The notes under the pieces were generated by a model. It saw only the letters and a list, made by a program, of their open reading frames with translations. It ran no database searches and was not told where the DNA came from. Of a DNA stretch of 11,862 bases, positions 1 through 7,134 are shown one piece after another. Both the position numbers and the translations under genes were made by a program. Positions within the stretch are counted from its first letter, which is position 1. Every line of letters starts with the position of its first letter. Origin of the DNA: Pseudomonadota bacterium (GTDB lineage: Bacteria > Pseudomonadota > Alphaproteobacteria > Rhizobiales > Hyphomicrobiaceae); NCBI GenBank assembly GCA_023392135.1, contig JAEVZQ010000069.1, positions 1 to 11,862 of the forward strand, given 5' to 3'.

Positions 1-97
1 CCACCCCCCCGCGCCGGCCGGGGGCGGCGGCCCCCCCCCCCCCCCCCCACGCCCCACCTGCATCCTGCCTTTCCGGTTCCGAAAAGCCGTCATCAGT
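1..97. other. Low-complexity C/G stretch and short leader at window edge
   Basis: The first 48 bases contain only C and G apart from a single A at position 3, and include 18 consecutive C (31-48). This is unlike the balanced GC-rich coding DNA that follows. It is most simply an assembly or sequencing artefact at a contig end. Bases 49-97 lead into the first gene and show no convincing ribosome binding site or promoter. Confidence 0.6.
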
Positions 98-661
98 ATG
101 TTCCCCACCCGCCTCACGCGCACCGTCGATTTGCTCGACCAGGTGAATTACTGGGCCGGCAGATTGGTCGGCTGGCTCATCATCCCGATGGTCCTGAGCC
201 TCGTCTATGAGGTCACCGCGCGCTACCTGTTCAATGCGCCGACCATCTGGGCCTACGACATGACGTACATGCTCTACGGCACGTTCTTCATGGTGGGCTC
301 GGGCTACACGCTCATGCGGGGCGGGCACATCCGCACCGACATGATCTACGCGAGCCTCTCGACGAGGACGCAGGGCGCCATCGATTTGGTCTGCTACCTG
401 CTCTTCTTCTTTCCCGCGCTGATCGCCTTCCTCTGGGTGACCTGGCCATTTTTCACCAGCTCCTTCATGCGGGCGGAGCGCGTGGTGTCGTCACCCTGGA
501 TGCCCTACATCTATCCTCTCAAGTTCATGATGCCGCTCACCTGCATCCTGCTCCTGATCCAGGGAGTGGCGGAGCTCCTGCGCTCTATTCACGCGATGCT
601 CACGGGAGAGTGGCTGCCGCGCCCGAATCCCTCTCCAGCCGAGGAGAGGCCCAGTGTCTGA
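98..661 (+). CDS. TRAP transporter small permease (DctQ-like)
   Basis: A 187-residue inner-membrane protein with four hydrophobic segments (about 21-43, 54-73, 94-116 and 138-163), the size and topology of the TRAP small permease. Family hallmarks are visible: a YEVTARYLFNAP segment at 37-48 closing helix 1, WAYDMTYMLYGTFF at 51-64, and GHIRTDMIY at 76-84. The sequence resembles the subgroup often annotated as mannitol/chloroaromatic or TakQ-type rather than C4-dicarboxylate DctQ, but substrate cannot be read from this subunit. It would sit with the large permease in a sodium-coupled importer fed by a periplasmic binding protein. Its stop overlaps the start of the next gene by 8 bases, so the two are translationally coupled. 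No good Shine-Dalgarno precedes the ATG at 98; I chose it because helix 1 follows directly. The binding-protein gene is not in this window. Confidence 0.92.
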   Translation: MFPTRLTRTVDLLDQVNYWAGRLVGWLIIPMVLSLVYEVTARYLFNAPTIWAYDMTYMLYGTFFMVGSGYTLMRGGHIRTDMIYASLSTRTQGAIDLVCYLLFFFPALIAFLWVTWPFFTSSFMRAERVVSSPWMPYIYPLKFMMPLTCILLLIQGVAELLRSIHAMLTGEWLPRPNPSPAEERPSV

Positions 662-1967
662 AGAGTGGCTCGGCATTCTGTCGATTGCGATCTTGTTCAT
701 CGCCATCTTCATCGGCTTCCCGATCGCTTTCACCCTCGTCGCGGTAGCGCTCGGCGTCGGCTATTATGCGCTCGGCGCGATTTCCCTTCATCTGATGACG
801 CTGCAATTCTTTGCTGTGATGAAGGAGACGTCCCTCGCGTCGGTGCCTTTCTTTCTCTTCATGGGCTATCTGCTGGAGCAATCGCGCCTGATGGAGCGGC
901 TGTTTCGCGGTATCCAGCAGCTGCTGGCGGGTGTGCGCGGGTCGCTCTATCTCGCCGTTCTCATCACCTCGACCATCTTCGCCGCAGCCACGGGGATCGT
1001 GGGCTCGTCGGTCACGCTGCTCGGGGTCATGGCGGCGCCATCGATGACGCGCTCCGGCTACGATGTGCGGATGTCGGCTGGCGCGATAACAGCGGGCGGC
1101 ACACTCGGAATTCTCATTCCGCCATCGGTCATGCTGATCGTGATGGGGCCGGTCGTGGGCGTTCCAACGACGGATCTGTTCGCGGCTGCAATCCTGCCGG
1201 GCCTGCTGCTTGCGGGCCTCTACATCGCCTACTGCCTTACGCGGAGCTACCTCAATCCGGCCCTTGGCCCGGCGCTGGAAGTGCACGAGCGCGGCCTGAA
1301 GCTGGACGTGCTGAAGGAGCTGACCATCGGAGTTTTACCGGTCGTCATCGTCATTCTGGCGACACTCGGCGTCATTCTGGCCGGCATCGCTACTCCCACC
1401 GACGCGGGCGCAGTCGGCGCTTTCGTAGTGCTGCTCCTCACCGTGCTGTCCGGAACGATCACATGGACCAAGCTCAAGCGGGCCGTGTACGCGACGCTCG
1501 AAGTGTCGTGCATGATCCTGCTGCTCGTCGCCGCCTCCAACTACTTCGGCGCCGTCTTCTCGCGGCTCGGCTCCGCCAACATGATCGCCGAAGGCCTGCT
1601 GACGCTGTCGCTGCCGACCGAAGCCATGCTGCTTCTGATCCTCGCCGTGATCTTCGTACTGGCATGGCCGCTCGAGTGGGTGCCGATCATCCTGATCGTC
1701 GTCCCGATCCTCCTGCCGTTGATCAAGCAGCTTGGCGTCGACCTGCTGTGGTTTTCGACGCTCGTGGCGGTCTGCCTGCAGACTGCGTGGCTTTCGCCGC
1801 CCGTCGCCCTGTCCGCTTATTTCCTGCGAGGCGTGGTTCCGAATTGGACGCTGAAGGACATCTACGCCGGCATGATGCAGTTCATGGTGCTGCAGATCCT
1901 CGGGTTGCTGATCCTTTTCGCATTCCCCGCGCTTGCAACCTGGCTCCCCGCCGTGCTGCGGAACTGA
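654..1967 (+). CDS. TRAP transporter large permease (DctM-like)
   Basis: A 437-residue, highly hydrophobic protein with about a dozen membrane segments, normal for the TRAP large permease that forms the substrate and sodium path. Family motifs are visible: GILIPPS at 152-158, ATPTDAGAVG at 246-255, and a C-terminal CLQTAWLSPPVALSAYFLRG block at 374-393, typical of the TakM/mannitol-chloroaromatic branch. The start is GTG at 654, inside the small-permease gene, preceded by GGAGAGG, with the sequence MSEEWLGIL matching the usual short N-terminus. The substrate is unknown; 2-oxoacids or other carboxylates are guesses from subgroup resemblance. After its stop come 179 bases without a gene (1968-2146), with only a weak 5-bp hairpin at 1979-1995 and no T-run, so transcription of the TRAP pair may end there or read on. 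Confidence 0.95.
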   Translation: MSEEWLGILSIAILFIAIFIGFPIAFTLVAVALGVGYYALGAISLHLMTLQFFAVMKETSLASVPFFLFMGYLLEQSRLMERLFRGIQQLLAGVRGSLYLAVLITSTIFAAATGIVGSSVTLLGVMAAPSMTRSGYDVRMSAGAITAGGTLGILIPPSVMLIVMGPVVGVPTTDLFAAAILPGLLLAGLYIAYCLTRSYLNPALGPALEVHERGLKLDVLKELTIGVLPVVIVILATLGVILAGIATPTDAGAVGAFVVLLLTVLSGTITWTKLKRAVYATLEVSCMILLLVAASNYFGAVFSRLGSANMIAEGLLTLSLPTEAMLLLILAVIFVLAWPLEWVPIILIVVPILLPLIKQLGVDLLWFSTLVAVCLQTAWLSPPVALSAYFLRGVVPNWTLKDIYAGMMQFMVLQILGLLILFAFPALATWLPAVLRN

Positions 1968-2146
1968 CGCATCCTCGGCCGCAGCGCACTTGCGGATCGG
2001 GTGCCCGTACGTGATCGTTTCAGGATTACGAACGGACCCAAGGCATCGGATAAGCGCGTGCCCATCGGGCGGTGTCACCGTTTGGCCGGATTTGCCGCTG
2101 ATAGGCTGCCCACCAATTGCGCGGAGATTCCTGGAGCAGCCGGGTC

Positions 2147-2788
2147 ATGGAACAGGAGAGTGGCGCTCAGCTCTTCCTGGTCGTGGAGACCGGGCAGACG
2201 GCCGCGGATCGTCTGGCGGCCGCCCTGGCTGCTGCGCCGGTTGCCTCCGTTCTGATCGTTCCGCCAGCGGGCCAGCCGCTCGAAGAGGCAGCCGCCGAGC
2301 CGCTCGTGGAGCAGGCCCAGACCCGAGGGGCAGCCGCACTGCTCCTGGATGATACCGACCTCGCCAGAAAGCTGCGTGCCGATGGCGTTCACCTCCAGCA
2401 CAGCAAGGACATCGAGAGCCGCTACCACTCCGCACGGCAAGCCCTCGGTCGCAACGCAATCATCGGCGTGCATGCCGGCAAGTCCCGTCACGATGCTATG
2501 GTCCTCGCGGAGGGAGGCGCCGAGTACATTGCCTTTGGCATCCCCGAGGGTGTGACGGACAGGGCGTCCGCACATGAGCGCCGGTTGGACCTCGTCACTT
2601 GGTGGGCGGAGATCTTCGAGGTCCCCTGCGTCGCAATGGATGTGGAAAATCCGGCGGACGCCGCAGAGCTGGCGCGGGCCGGTGCCGACTTCATCGGCGT
2701 TACCCTTCCTGTAGGCGAGCCACTGTCCGAGATCGATCAGCGATTGAGAGCGATCGCTGAGGCTGCCCAATCAGCGATGGTGGAGTGA
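2147..2788 (+). CDS. Divergent thiamine-phosphate-synthase-like (ThiE/TenI-fold) protein
   Basis: A 213-residue protein with the ThiE/TenI TIM-barrel pattern: ADGVHLQ at 78-84, IIGVHAGKSRHDAM at 105-118, GAEYIAFG at 124-131 and AGADFIGV at 178-185. ThiE joins the thiamine pyrimidine and thiazole phosphates. Several hallmark ThiE features are absent: the early Gln-x-Arg-x-Lys strand reads SVLIVPP (34-40), the Asn-Asp pair before the ADGVHL strand is Asp-Asp (68-69), the GP...TxTK loop is IPEGVTDRASAHERR (132-146), and the phosphate-binding Gly-Gly-Ile is MDVEN (164-168). It is therefore probably not a working ThiE, although automatic annotation will call it one. I chose the ATG at 2147, preceded by GGAG at 2133-2136; an in-frame start at 2117 would add ten residues that look unlike the family. 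It lies 13 bases upstream of the Sel1 gene, suggesting one transcript. Confidence 0.8.
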   Translation: MEQESGAQLFLVVETGQTAADRLAAALAAAPVASVLIVPPAGQPLEEAAAEPLVEQAQTRGAAALLLDDTDLARKLRADGVHLQHSKDIESRYHSARQALGRNAIIGVHAGKSRHDAMVLAEGGAEYIAFGIPEGVTDRASAHERRLDLVTWWAEIFEVPCVAMDVENPADAAELARAGADFIGVTLPVGEPLSEIDQRLRAIAEAAQSAMVE

Positions 2789-2801
2789 AGGGGCGGAGTT
2801 G

Positions 2802-3941
2802 ATGCGAACCGGAGCGAAGTTGTTGGCGGGCTGGCTGGGGCTGCTGATCGCAATCCCGCCGGCGTTTGCCGAAACGAGCTCCTGGTCGACAGAAACCGCG
2901 CCCAATATTCCCAACGCGAAGGCCAAGGCCCCGGCGAAGCCGAAACCGAAGGCTCAGTCGAAGCCCATGGCGCGGCCGCAGCCGAAGGGCCCCAAGCCCC
3001 TGCAGAATAATCAGGCCGCCGATCCGCTCAGCAGGTTCACGCCGGGCAAGTCCGAAAGCTCCATGTCGCGTTACCTTGCCCCGGCTACAGGCGAGGATGC
3101 CGCCTACATCGCCTTCGAGCAGGGCCAGTATCTCACCGCGCTCAATCTGGCCGAGCGTGCGGCCAACGAAGGCGATCCGCAGTCTCATACGCTGGTCGGC
3201 CGCATCTACGCAGAAGGGCTGGGCGTGCCCCAGGACGAGGCCGTCGCAGCCCAATGGTACGCTCGCGGTGCCGAGCTCGGCGATATCGAGTCGGCGTTCG
3301 CCCTCGGCCTGCTGTTCGCCGAAGGTAAGGGCGTGGAAAAGGATCGGGCAGCAGCGGCGCGCATGTTCGAGATGGCAGCCGCCAAAGGGCACCCGTATGC
3401 CAATTACAATCTCGGCATCCTGTTCCTGAACGGCGATGGGAAGCCAGAGAACCCGAACCGCGGCGCCCTGCACATCCGGTACGCGGCGGAGCAGGGCGTG
3501 GTTGCCGCGCAGTACGACCTCGCAGTGCTCTTCCAGAAAGGCCACGGGCTGGAGCCGGATGCCTATCAGGCCGCTCTCTGGATGAAGCGCGCCGCGGACC
3601 AGGGACTGGTCGAGGCGGAATACGATTACGCCGTCATGCTGCTGCGCGGCTTCGGTCTCAATGCCGACGTGCCGAAGGCCGTCGACTATCTGCGGTCCGC
3701 CGCCGAGAAGGGTTTTGCCGGCGCGCAGAACCGCCTCGCCAATGTTCTGGCGGACGACAGCCATGGCCCCCCGCACCTCGTGGAAGCGGCCAAGTGGCGC
3801 ATCCTTGCACGGGATGGCGGGCTCGAGGACAAAAAGCTCGACGATCTCGTGGCCAAGCTTTCTGATTCCGACCGGCGGGCAGCCGAGAAGGCAGCCCAGG
3901 AGTGGCGAGACCGGGCCGCGGTGGGCGTCCTCACGAATTGA
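2802..3941 (+). CDS. Exported Sel1-repeat (SLR/TPR-like) protein
   Basis: A 379-residue protein starting at ATG 2802, just after a GGGGCGGAG purine run; an in-frame TTG immediately upstream is less likely. Residues 1-23 form a signal peptide with a clear AFA cleavage site, so the protein is periplasmic or membrane-associated. Residues 33-68 are rich in Pro, Lys and Ala, a likely disordered linker. From about 124 to 340 there are six Sel1-like repeats in strict 36-residue register, each opening with Gly at 124, 160, 196, 232, 268 and 304, with AEGLGV- and AEGKGV-type turns. Sel1 arrays form alpha-solenoids that scaffold protein complexes; partners cannot be read here. The tail (341-372) is charged and helical. 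It follows the ThiE-like gene closely and precedes suhB, a pairing I recall in other Hyphomicrobiales. Confidence 0.88.
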   Translation: MRTGAKLLAGWLGLLIAIPPAFAETSSWSTETAPNIPNAKAKAPAKPKPKAQSKPMARPQPKGPKPLQNNQAADPLSRFTPGKSESSMSRYLAPATGEDAAYIAFEQGQYLTALNLAERAANEGDPQSHTLVGRIYAEGLGVPQDEAVAAQWYARGAELGDIESAFALGLLFAEGKGVEKDRAAAARMFEMAAAKGHPYANYNLGILFLNGDGKPENPNRGALHIRYAAEQGVVAAQYDLAVLFQKGHGLEPDAYQAALWMKRAADQGLVEAEYDYAVMLLRGFGLNADVPKAVDYLRSAAEKGFAGAQNRLANVLADDSHGPPHLVEAAKWRILARDGGLEDKKLDDLVAKLSDSDRRAAEKAAQEWRDRAAVGVLTN

Positions 3942-4032
3942 TCCAGCGCCGGAACCGCCTGCAGCTACAGGGCCTTCCCCTTGTCATTGCGGACCGGAGC
4001 CGCTACTCGAAACGGCCAACTCCCGAGAGCCC

Positions 4033-4060
4033 TTATTGGCCACCGGCCCGCTCTTATAAT
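4033..4060 (+). promoter_or_regulatory. Possible promoter ahead of suhB
   Basis: A perfect TATAAT lies at 4055-4060 in otherwise very GC-rich DNA, 27 bases before the suhB start. A poor -35 candidate, TTATTG (4033-4038), sits 16 bases upstream. The 146-base gap after the Sel1 gene has room for its own start site. The -10 match is seen directly; promoter function is inferred. Confidence 0.35.
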
Positions 4061-4087
4061 TCTCAGTCGTGTCGAGGCGCTGTTCGC

Positions 4088-4888
4088 ATGCCAGCTTCTG
4101 CTCTGATGAACGTCATGGTCGCCGCCACGCGGAAGGCCGCGCGCAGCCTGGCGCGCGACTTCGGCGAGGTGGCGCAGCTACAGGTGTCACTCAAGGGGCC
4201 GGCGAATTTCGTCTCCGCAGCTGACCACCGTGCCGAGGAGATCCTTTTCAAGGAGCTGTCGCGCGCTCGCCCGGGCTATGGCTTCCTGATGGAGGAGAGC
4301 GGCGAGGTCGAAGGCGCGGACAAGAGCCATCGCTGGATCATCGATCCGCTCGACGGCACGACCAATTTCCTGCACAGCATTCCGCTGTTTGCGATCTCCA
4401 TCGGGTTGGAGCGCGATGGGCAGCTCGTTGCAGGGCTGATCTATAATCCCATAACGGATGAGATGTATACGGCAGAGAAAGGCAAGGGCGCATTTCTGAA
4501 CGACCGTCGCATCCGTGTGGCCGCGCGCCAGTCACTTTCAGACGCCGTGGTGGCCACCGGGATTCCTCACCGCGGCCGCATGGGGCATCCGCGCTTTTTG
4601 CGCGAGGCGGAAGCGATCATGCGCGAGGTCGCGGGCATTCGCCGGACCGGTTCAGCTGCGCTCGACCTGGCTTGGACCGCAGCTGGGCGCTTCGACGGTT
4701 ACTGGGAGCACGGCCTGCAGGCGTGGGATCTGGCGGCAGGCGTACTAATCGTGCGGGAGGCCGGCGGATTGGTAACAGATATAGAGGGTGGCAGCCGCAT
4801 CTTCGAAACCGGCGACGTTCTTGCGGGCAATTCTGCAATCTCGAGAGCGTTGATATCGGCCCTCAATGCCACCAAGCGGGCCGCCTGA
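4088..4888 (+). CDS. suhB: Inositol monophosphatase family protein (SuhB type)
   Basis: A 266-residue cytoplasmic phosphatase of the magnesium- and lithium-sensitive inositol monophosphatase superfamily. Metal-binding motifs are complete: Glu69-Glu70 in MEES, DPLDGTTN at 86-93 (Asp86, Asp89) and WDLAAG at 213-218 (Asp214). The early LKG...FVSAAD block (35-46) is present, with Asn40 where many relatives have Asp. Family members hydrolyse inositol-1-phosphate or related sugar and nucleotide phosphates; SuhB in enterobacteria also acts with ribosomal RNA transcription complexes, but that role cannot be assumed here. The ATG at 4088 gives the common N-terminus with SALMNVMV; GAGG lies about 10 bases upstream. 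The open frame runs back to 3902, but that extension looks non-coding. Its stop (TGA 4886-4888) overlaps the ATG of a micro-ORF. Confidence 0.93.
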   Translation: MPASALMNVMVAATRKAARSLARDFGEVAQLQVSLKGPANFVSAADHRAEEILFKELSRARPGYGFLMEESGEVEGADKSHRWIIDPLDGTTNFLHSIPLFAISIGLERDGQLVAGLIYNPITDEMYTAEKGKGAFLNDRRIRVAARQSLSDAVVATGIPHRGRMGHPRFLREAEAIMREVAGIRRTGSAALDLAWTAAGRFDGYWEHGLQAWDLAAGVLIVREAGGLVTDIEGGSRIFETGDVLAGNSAISRALISALNATKRAA

Positions 4889-4986
4889 TGGCGCTTGCGG
4901 CCGTAGTCGGGCACGATATTGCCGGTTTTCCCTGTCAACAGATTTTCGCTAAGGTCGCTGTCGCGTCCGTCATGAGGCTCGAATAA
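4888..4986 (+). CDS. Possible 32-residue micro-ORF coupled to both neighbours
   Basis: The gap between suhB and the MotA-like gene is exactly filled by an ATG-to-TAA frame of 32 codons. Its ATG overlaps the suhB stop (TGATG, 4886-4890) and its TAA overlaps the next start (TAATG, 4984-4988). The product begins MALAAVVGHDIAGF and ends ASVMRLE; it is mildly hydrophobic with one Cys and has no recognisable domain. No separate Shine-Dalgarno is apparent, so translation would rely on ribosomes finishing suhB. It may be a true small protein, a coupling leader for the channel gene, or chance. The downstream gene also has its own GAGG at 4974-4977. Confidence 0.25.
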   Translation: MALAAVVGHDIAGFPCQQIFAKVAVASVMRLE

Positions 4987-6026
4987 TGGCCAGAAAGCGA
5001 CAAGCAGAAATATCGGCAAAGGCCGTCCATCGTACATTGAGTTCGCCGGGCGGCTTTCTGCTCAACATGATATTCTTCCTGACGATCGTCGGCTTCATCG
5101 CCGCGATCGCCATGCCGACATTGGTCACGGCCTTCCTGAATAATCCATTCCTGAACGGCCTGATCATCTTCGTTCTGTTCGTCGGCATCCTCTATTCGTT
5201 TCGGCAAGTGATTCGTCTCTACCCGGAGATACGCTGGGTGAACGCCTTCCGTATCGCCGACCCGGGGCTCGCGATTTCGCACAGGCCCATCCTGCTGGCG
5301 CCTATGGCGACCATGCTGCGCGATCGCACGGGAACGCTGTCGCTGTCGACGGTGTCGATGCGATCGATCATGGATTCCATCGGCTCGCGCCTCGACGAAG
5401 CGCGCGATACGGGGCGATACATGATCGGCCTGCTCGTGTTCCTCGGTCTGCTCGGCACGTTCTGGGGACTGCTCGACACGATCACGTCCGTGGGCACCAC
5501 CATCAGCGCACTCGACACGCGTGCCAACGAGAGCTCCCTCGTCTTCGAGGAGCTGAAAACCGGCCTTGCTGCGCCCCTGAGAGGCATGGGCACCGCCTTC
5601 TCATCGTCGCTGCTGGGCCTCGCCGGATCGCTGGTGCTGGGCTTTCTGGAGTTGCAGGCCAGCCACGCGCAGAACCGCTTCTACAACGAGCTCGAGGAAT
5701 GGCTCTCAGGGATCACCGAGCTGACGCCGGGTGGCGCGGGCGCAGCGGACCAGATGAACCGCCAGCTTTATTCCGCCGTGTTCGAGATGCAGCGGTCGAT
5801 CACCGAGCTGACCGACCGCCTCCAGACGACGTTGCCCCTGGACGCCAATGGCAGCGGAAACGACGCCGTGCGTGACCTGGCACATGGCGTCAACGAGCTG
5901 GTGGCGCAGATGCGTGCCGAGCAGAATGTCGTGCGACAGTGGGTGGACGAGCAGGCGGCGCAGCAGAACCAGGTGACGGGGATGCTGCGGGACTTGGCCA
6001 CGAACTTCAAGCGGCGCGGGGCCTAG
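4986..6026 (+). CDS. MotA/TolQ/ExbB-type proton channel protein, non-flagellar
   Basis: A 346-residue inner-membrane protein with four hydrophobic segments (about 24-48, 57-72, 145-166, 203-224) and a large cytoplasmic loop between helices 2 and 3, the layout of MotA-like stator subunits. The channel signature FLGLLGTFWGLLDTIT (152-167) and GMGTAFSSSLLGLAGSLVLG (200-219) match the MotA/TolQ/ExbB domain. After helix 4 come about 120 mostly helical, polar residues, a longer C-terminal tail than in TolQ or ExbB. It should form an ion-conducting ring around the partner encoded three bases downstream. GAGG at 4974-4977 gives a well-spaced ribosome site for the ATG at 4986. No flagellar or Tol-Pal genes are in the window, so the driven process is unknown; an envelope function is inferred. 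Confidence 0.85.
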   Translation: MARKRQAEISAKAVHRTLSSPGGFLLNMIFFLTIVGFIAAIAMPTLVTAFLNNPFLNGLIIFVLFVGILYSFRQVIRLYPEIRWVNAFRIADPGLAISHRPILLAPMATMLRDRTGTLSLSTVSMRSIMDSIGSRLDEARDTGRYMIGLLVFLGLLGTFWGLLDTITSVGTTISALDTRANESSLVFEELKTGLAAPLRGMGTAFSSSLLGLAGSLVLGFLELQASHAQNRFYNELEEWLSGITELTPGGAGAADQMNRQLYSAVFEMQRSITELTDRLQTTLPLDANGSGNDAVRDLAHGVNELVAQMRAEQNVVRQWVDEQAAQQNQVTGMLRDLATNFKRRGA

Positions 6027-6029
6027 CTC

Positions 6030-7058
6030 ATGGCGCGCGGGCGCGGCCGGCACGGGGGACAGTACGGCGAGTTCTGGCCGGGGTATGTCGACGTGCTGTC
6101 GACGCTGCTCATGGTCTTCACCTTCCTGCTCTCGATCTTCATGCTGGCACAATACTTCGTCAGCCAGGAATCGAGCGGCAAGGATGCAGCCCTGCGCCGG
6201 CTGACGCGCCAGATCGCGGAGCTTACGAACCTGCTCTCGCTCGAAAAAGGCAAGGCGAAGTCGGTCGAGGACGATTTGGCCAGCCTGCAGGCAACGCTCG
6301 CAACCCTGCGCGACGAGAACACCCGGCTTTCGGGACTCATCACCGAGCGCGACGAGCAGCTGAGGGGCGGCCAGGGGCGCATCAGCTCGCTGTCCTCCAG
6401 TCTCGACGAGCAGACCAAGATTTCCAACGAGGCGCTGGCCAAAGTGGACCTGCTCAATCAGCAGCTCCTGGCGCTGCGCCGTCAGATCGCGGCGCTCAAC
6501 GAGGCGCTCGAAGCCTCCGAGCGCAAGGATCAGGAAGCGCAGGATCGGATCAAGGATCTGGGGCAACGGCTCAATGCGGCGCTCGCACGCCAGGTGCAGG
6601 AGCTGCAGCGCTATCGCTCGGACTTCTTCGGCCGGCTGCGCGAGTTGCTGAAGGACCGTAAGGACATCCGCGTCGTCGGCGACCGGTTCGTATTCCAGTC
6701 CGAGGTTTTGTTCCCATCCGGCCAGGCCGAGATGACGCCCGAAGGCCTTGCCGCCATCGACCAGCTTGCCACCGCGATCCTGGAGCTCGATCGTTCGATC
6801 CCAGACGAGATCAACTGGGCTCTGCAGGTGGATGGCCACACCGATAGCCGGCCGATCAGCAGCTATCAGTTCCCCTCCAACTGGGAGCTTTCCACCGCCC
6901 GCGCCATCTCCGTGGTCCGCTATCTCATCTCGCGCGGCGTTCCGCCCAATCGTCTCGTCGCAGCCGGTCACGGCGAGTTCCAGCCGCTCGAGCAGGGCGA
7001 TAGCGAGGAGGCTTTACGCCGCAACCGCCGCATCGAGCTGAAGCTGACGAACAGATAG
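6030..7058 (+). CDS. MotB/OmpA-like peptidoglycan-binding protein with long coiled coil
   Basis: A 342-residue partner of the channel protein just upstream (3-base gap). A short cytoplasmic N-terminus precedes one membrane helix (about 18-43) carrying Asp21 in YVDVLSTLLMVF, the position of the proton-binding Asp in MotB-type proteins. Residues of roughly 52-198 are an almost unbroken, Leu- and charge-rich heptad-like coiled coil. The C-terminal OmpA-like domain (about 210-342) has VDGHTD at 267-272, NWELSTARA at 284-292 with Arg291, and NRRIEL at 332-337, the residues that hold peptidoglycan. A 147-residue coiled coil would be about 22 nm long, so the domain could reach the cell wall or act as a rod. 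This is a stator-type pair, not the flagellar MotB itself. It ends convergently with the ABC gene. Confidence 0.87.
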   Translation: MARGRGRHGGQYGEFWPGYVDVLSTLLMVFTFLLSIFMLAQYFVSQESSGKDAALRRLTRQIAELTNLLSLEKGKAKSVEDDLASLQATLATLRDENTRLSGLITERDEQLRGGQGRISSLSSSLDEQTKISNEALAKVDLLNQQLLALRRQIAALNEALEASERKDQEAQDRIKDLGQRLNAALARQVQELQRYRSDFFGRLRELLKDRKDIRVVGDRFVFQSEVLFPSGQAEMTPEGLAAIDQLATAILELDRSIPDEINWALQVDGHTDSRPISSYQFPSNWELSTARAISVVRYLISRGVPPNRLVAAGHGEFQPLEQGDSEEALRRNRRIELKLTNR

Positions 7059-7113
7059 GGTATCGACGGGCGCGGCAGAACGCCGGACCACCCTCATCCG
7101 GCTTACCAGTCAT

Positions 7114-7132
7114 CTCCAGGCGTGACCTGGAG
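7114..7132. terminator. Hairpin between convergent genes
   Basis: CTCCAGG, loop CGTGA, CCTGGAG makes a perfect 7-bp stem in the 76-base gap between two convergent genes. There is no T-run on either strand, so it may mark transcript ends but is not a classical intrinsic terminator. Confidence 0.4.
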
Positions 7133-7134
7133 CT

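Noticed and set aside
1979..1995. Hairpin CCGCA/TGCGG after the TRAP genes as a terminator
   Set aside because: Only 5 bp with a 7-base loop and no T-run; easily found by chance at this GC content.
665..2014. Long Arg-rich open frame on the plus strand inside the TRAP large-permease gene
   Set aside because: It is a frame shadow of a clearly recognised membrane protein; composition is typical of a GC-rich alternate frame.
2700..3776. 358-codon minus-strand open frame opposite the Sel1 gene
   Set aside because: The plus strand encodes a signal peptide and six regular repeats; the antisense product has no recognisable domain.
4889..4985. Promoter between suhB and the MotA-like gene
   Set aside because: Candidate -35/-10 pairs (for example TTGCCG with GATTTT) fit poorly in sequence or spacing.
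5706..6971. 421-codon minus-strand open frame opposite the MotA/MotB-like genes
   Set aside because: It spans two recognised genes on the other strand and reads as a low-complexity shadow.
4986..7058. Zorya anti-phage system (ZorA/ZorB-like pair)
   Set aside because: The pair is stator-like, but no ZorC/D/E-type genes or other defence genes are present and the neighbours are housekeeping-type; kept only as a comparison for phylogeny.
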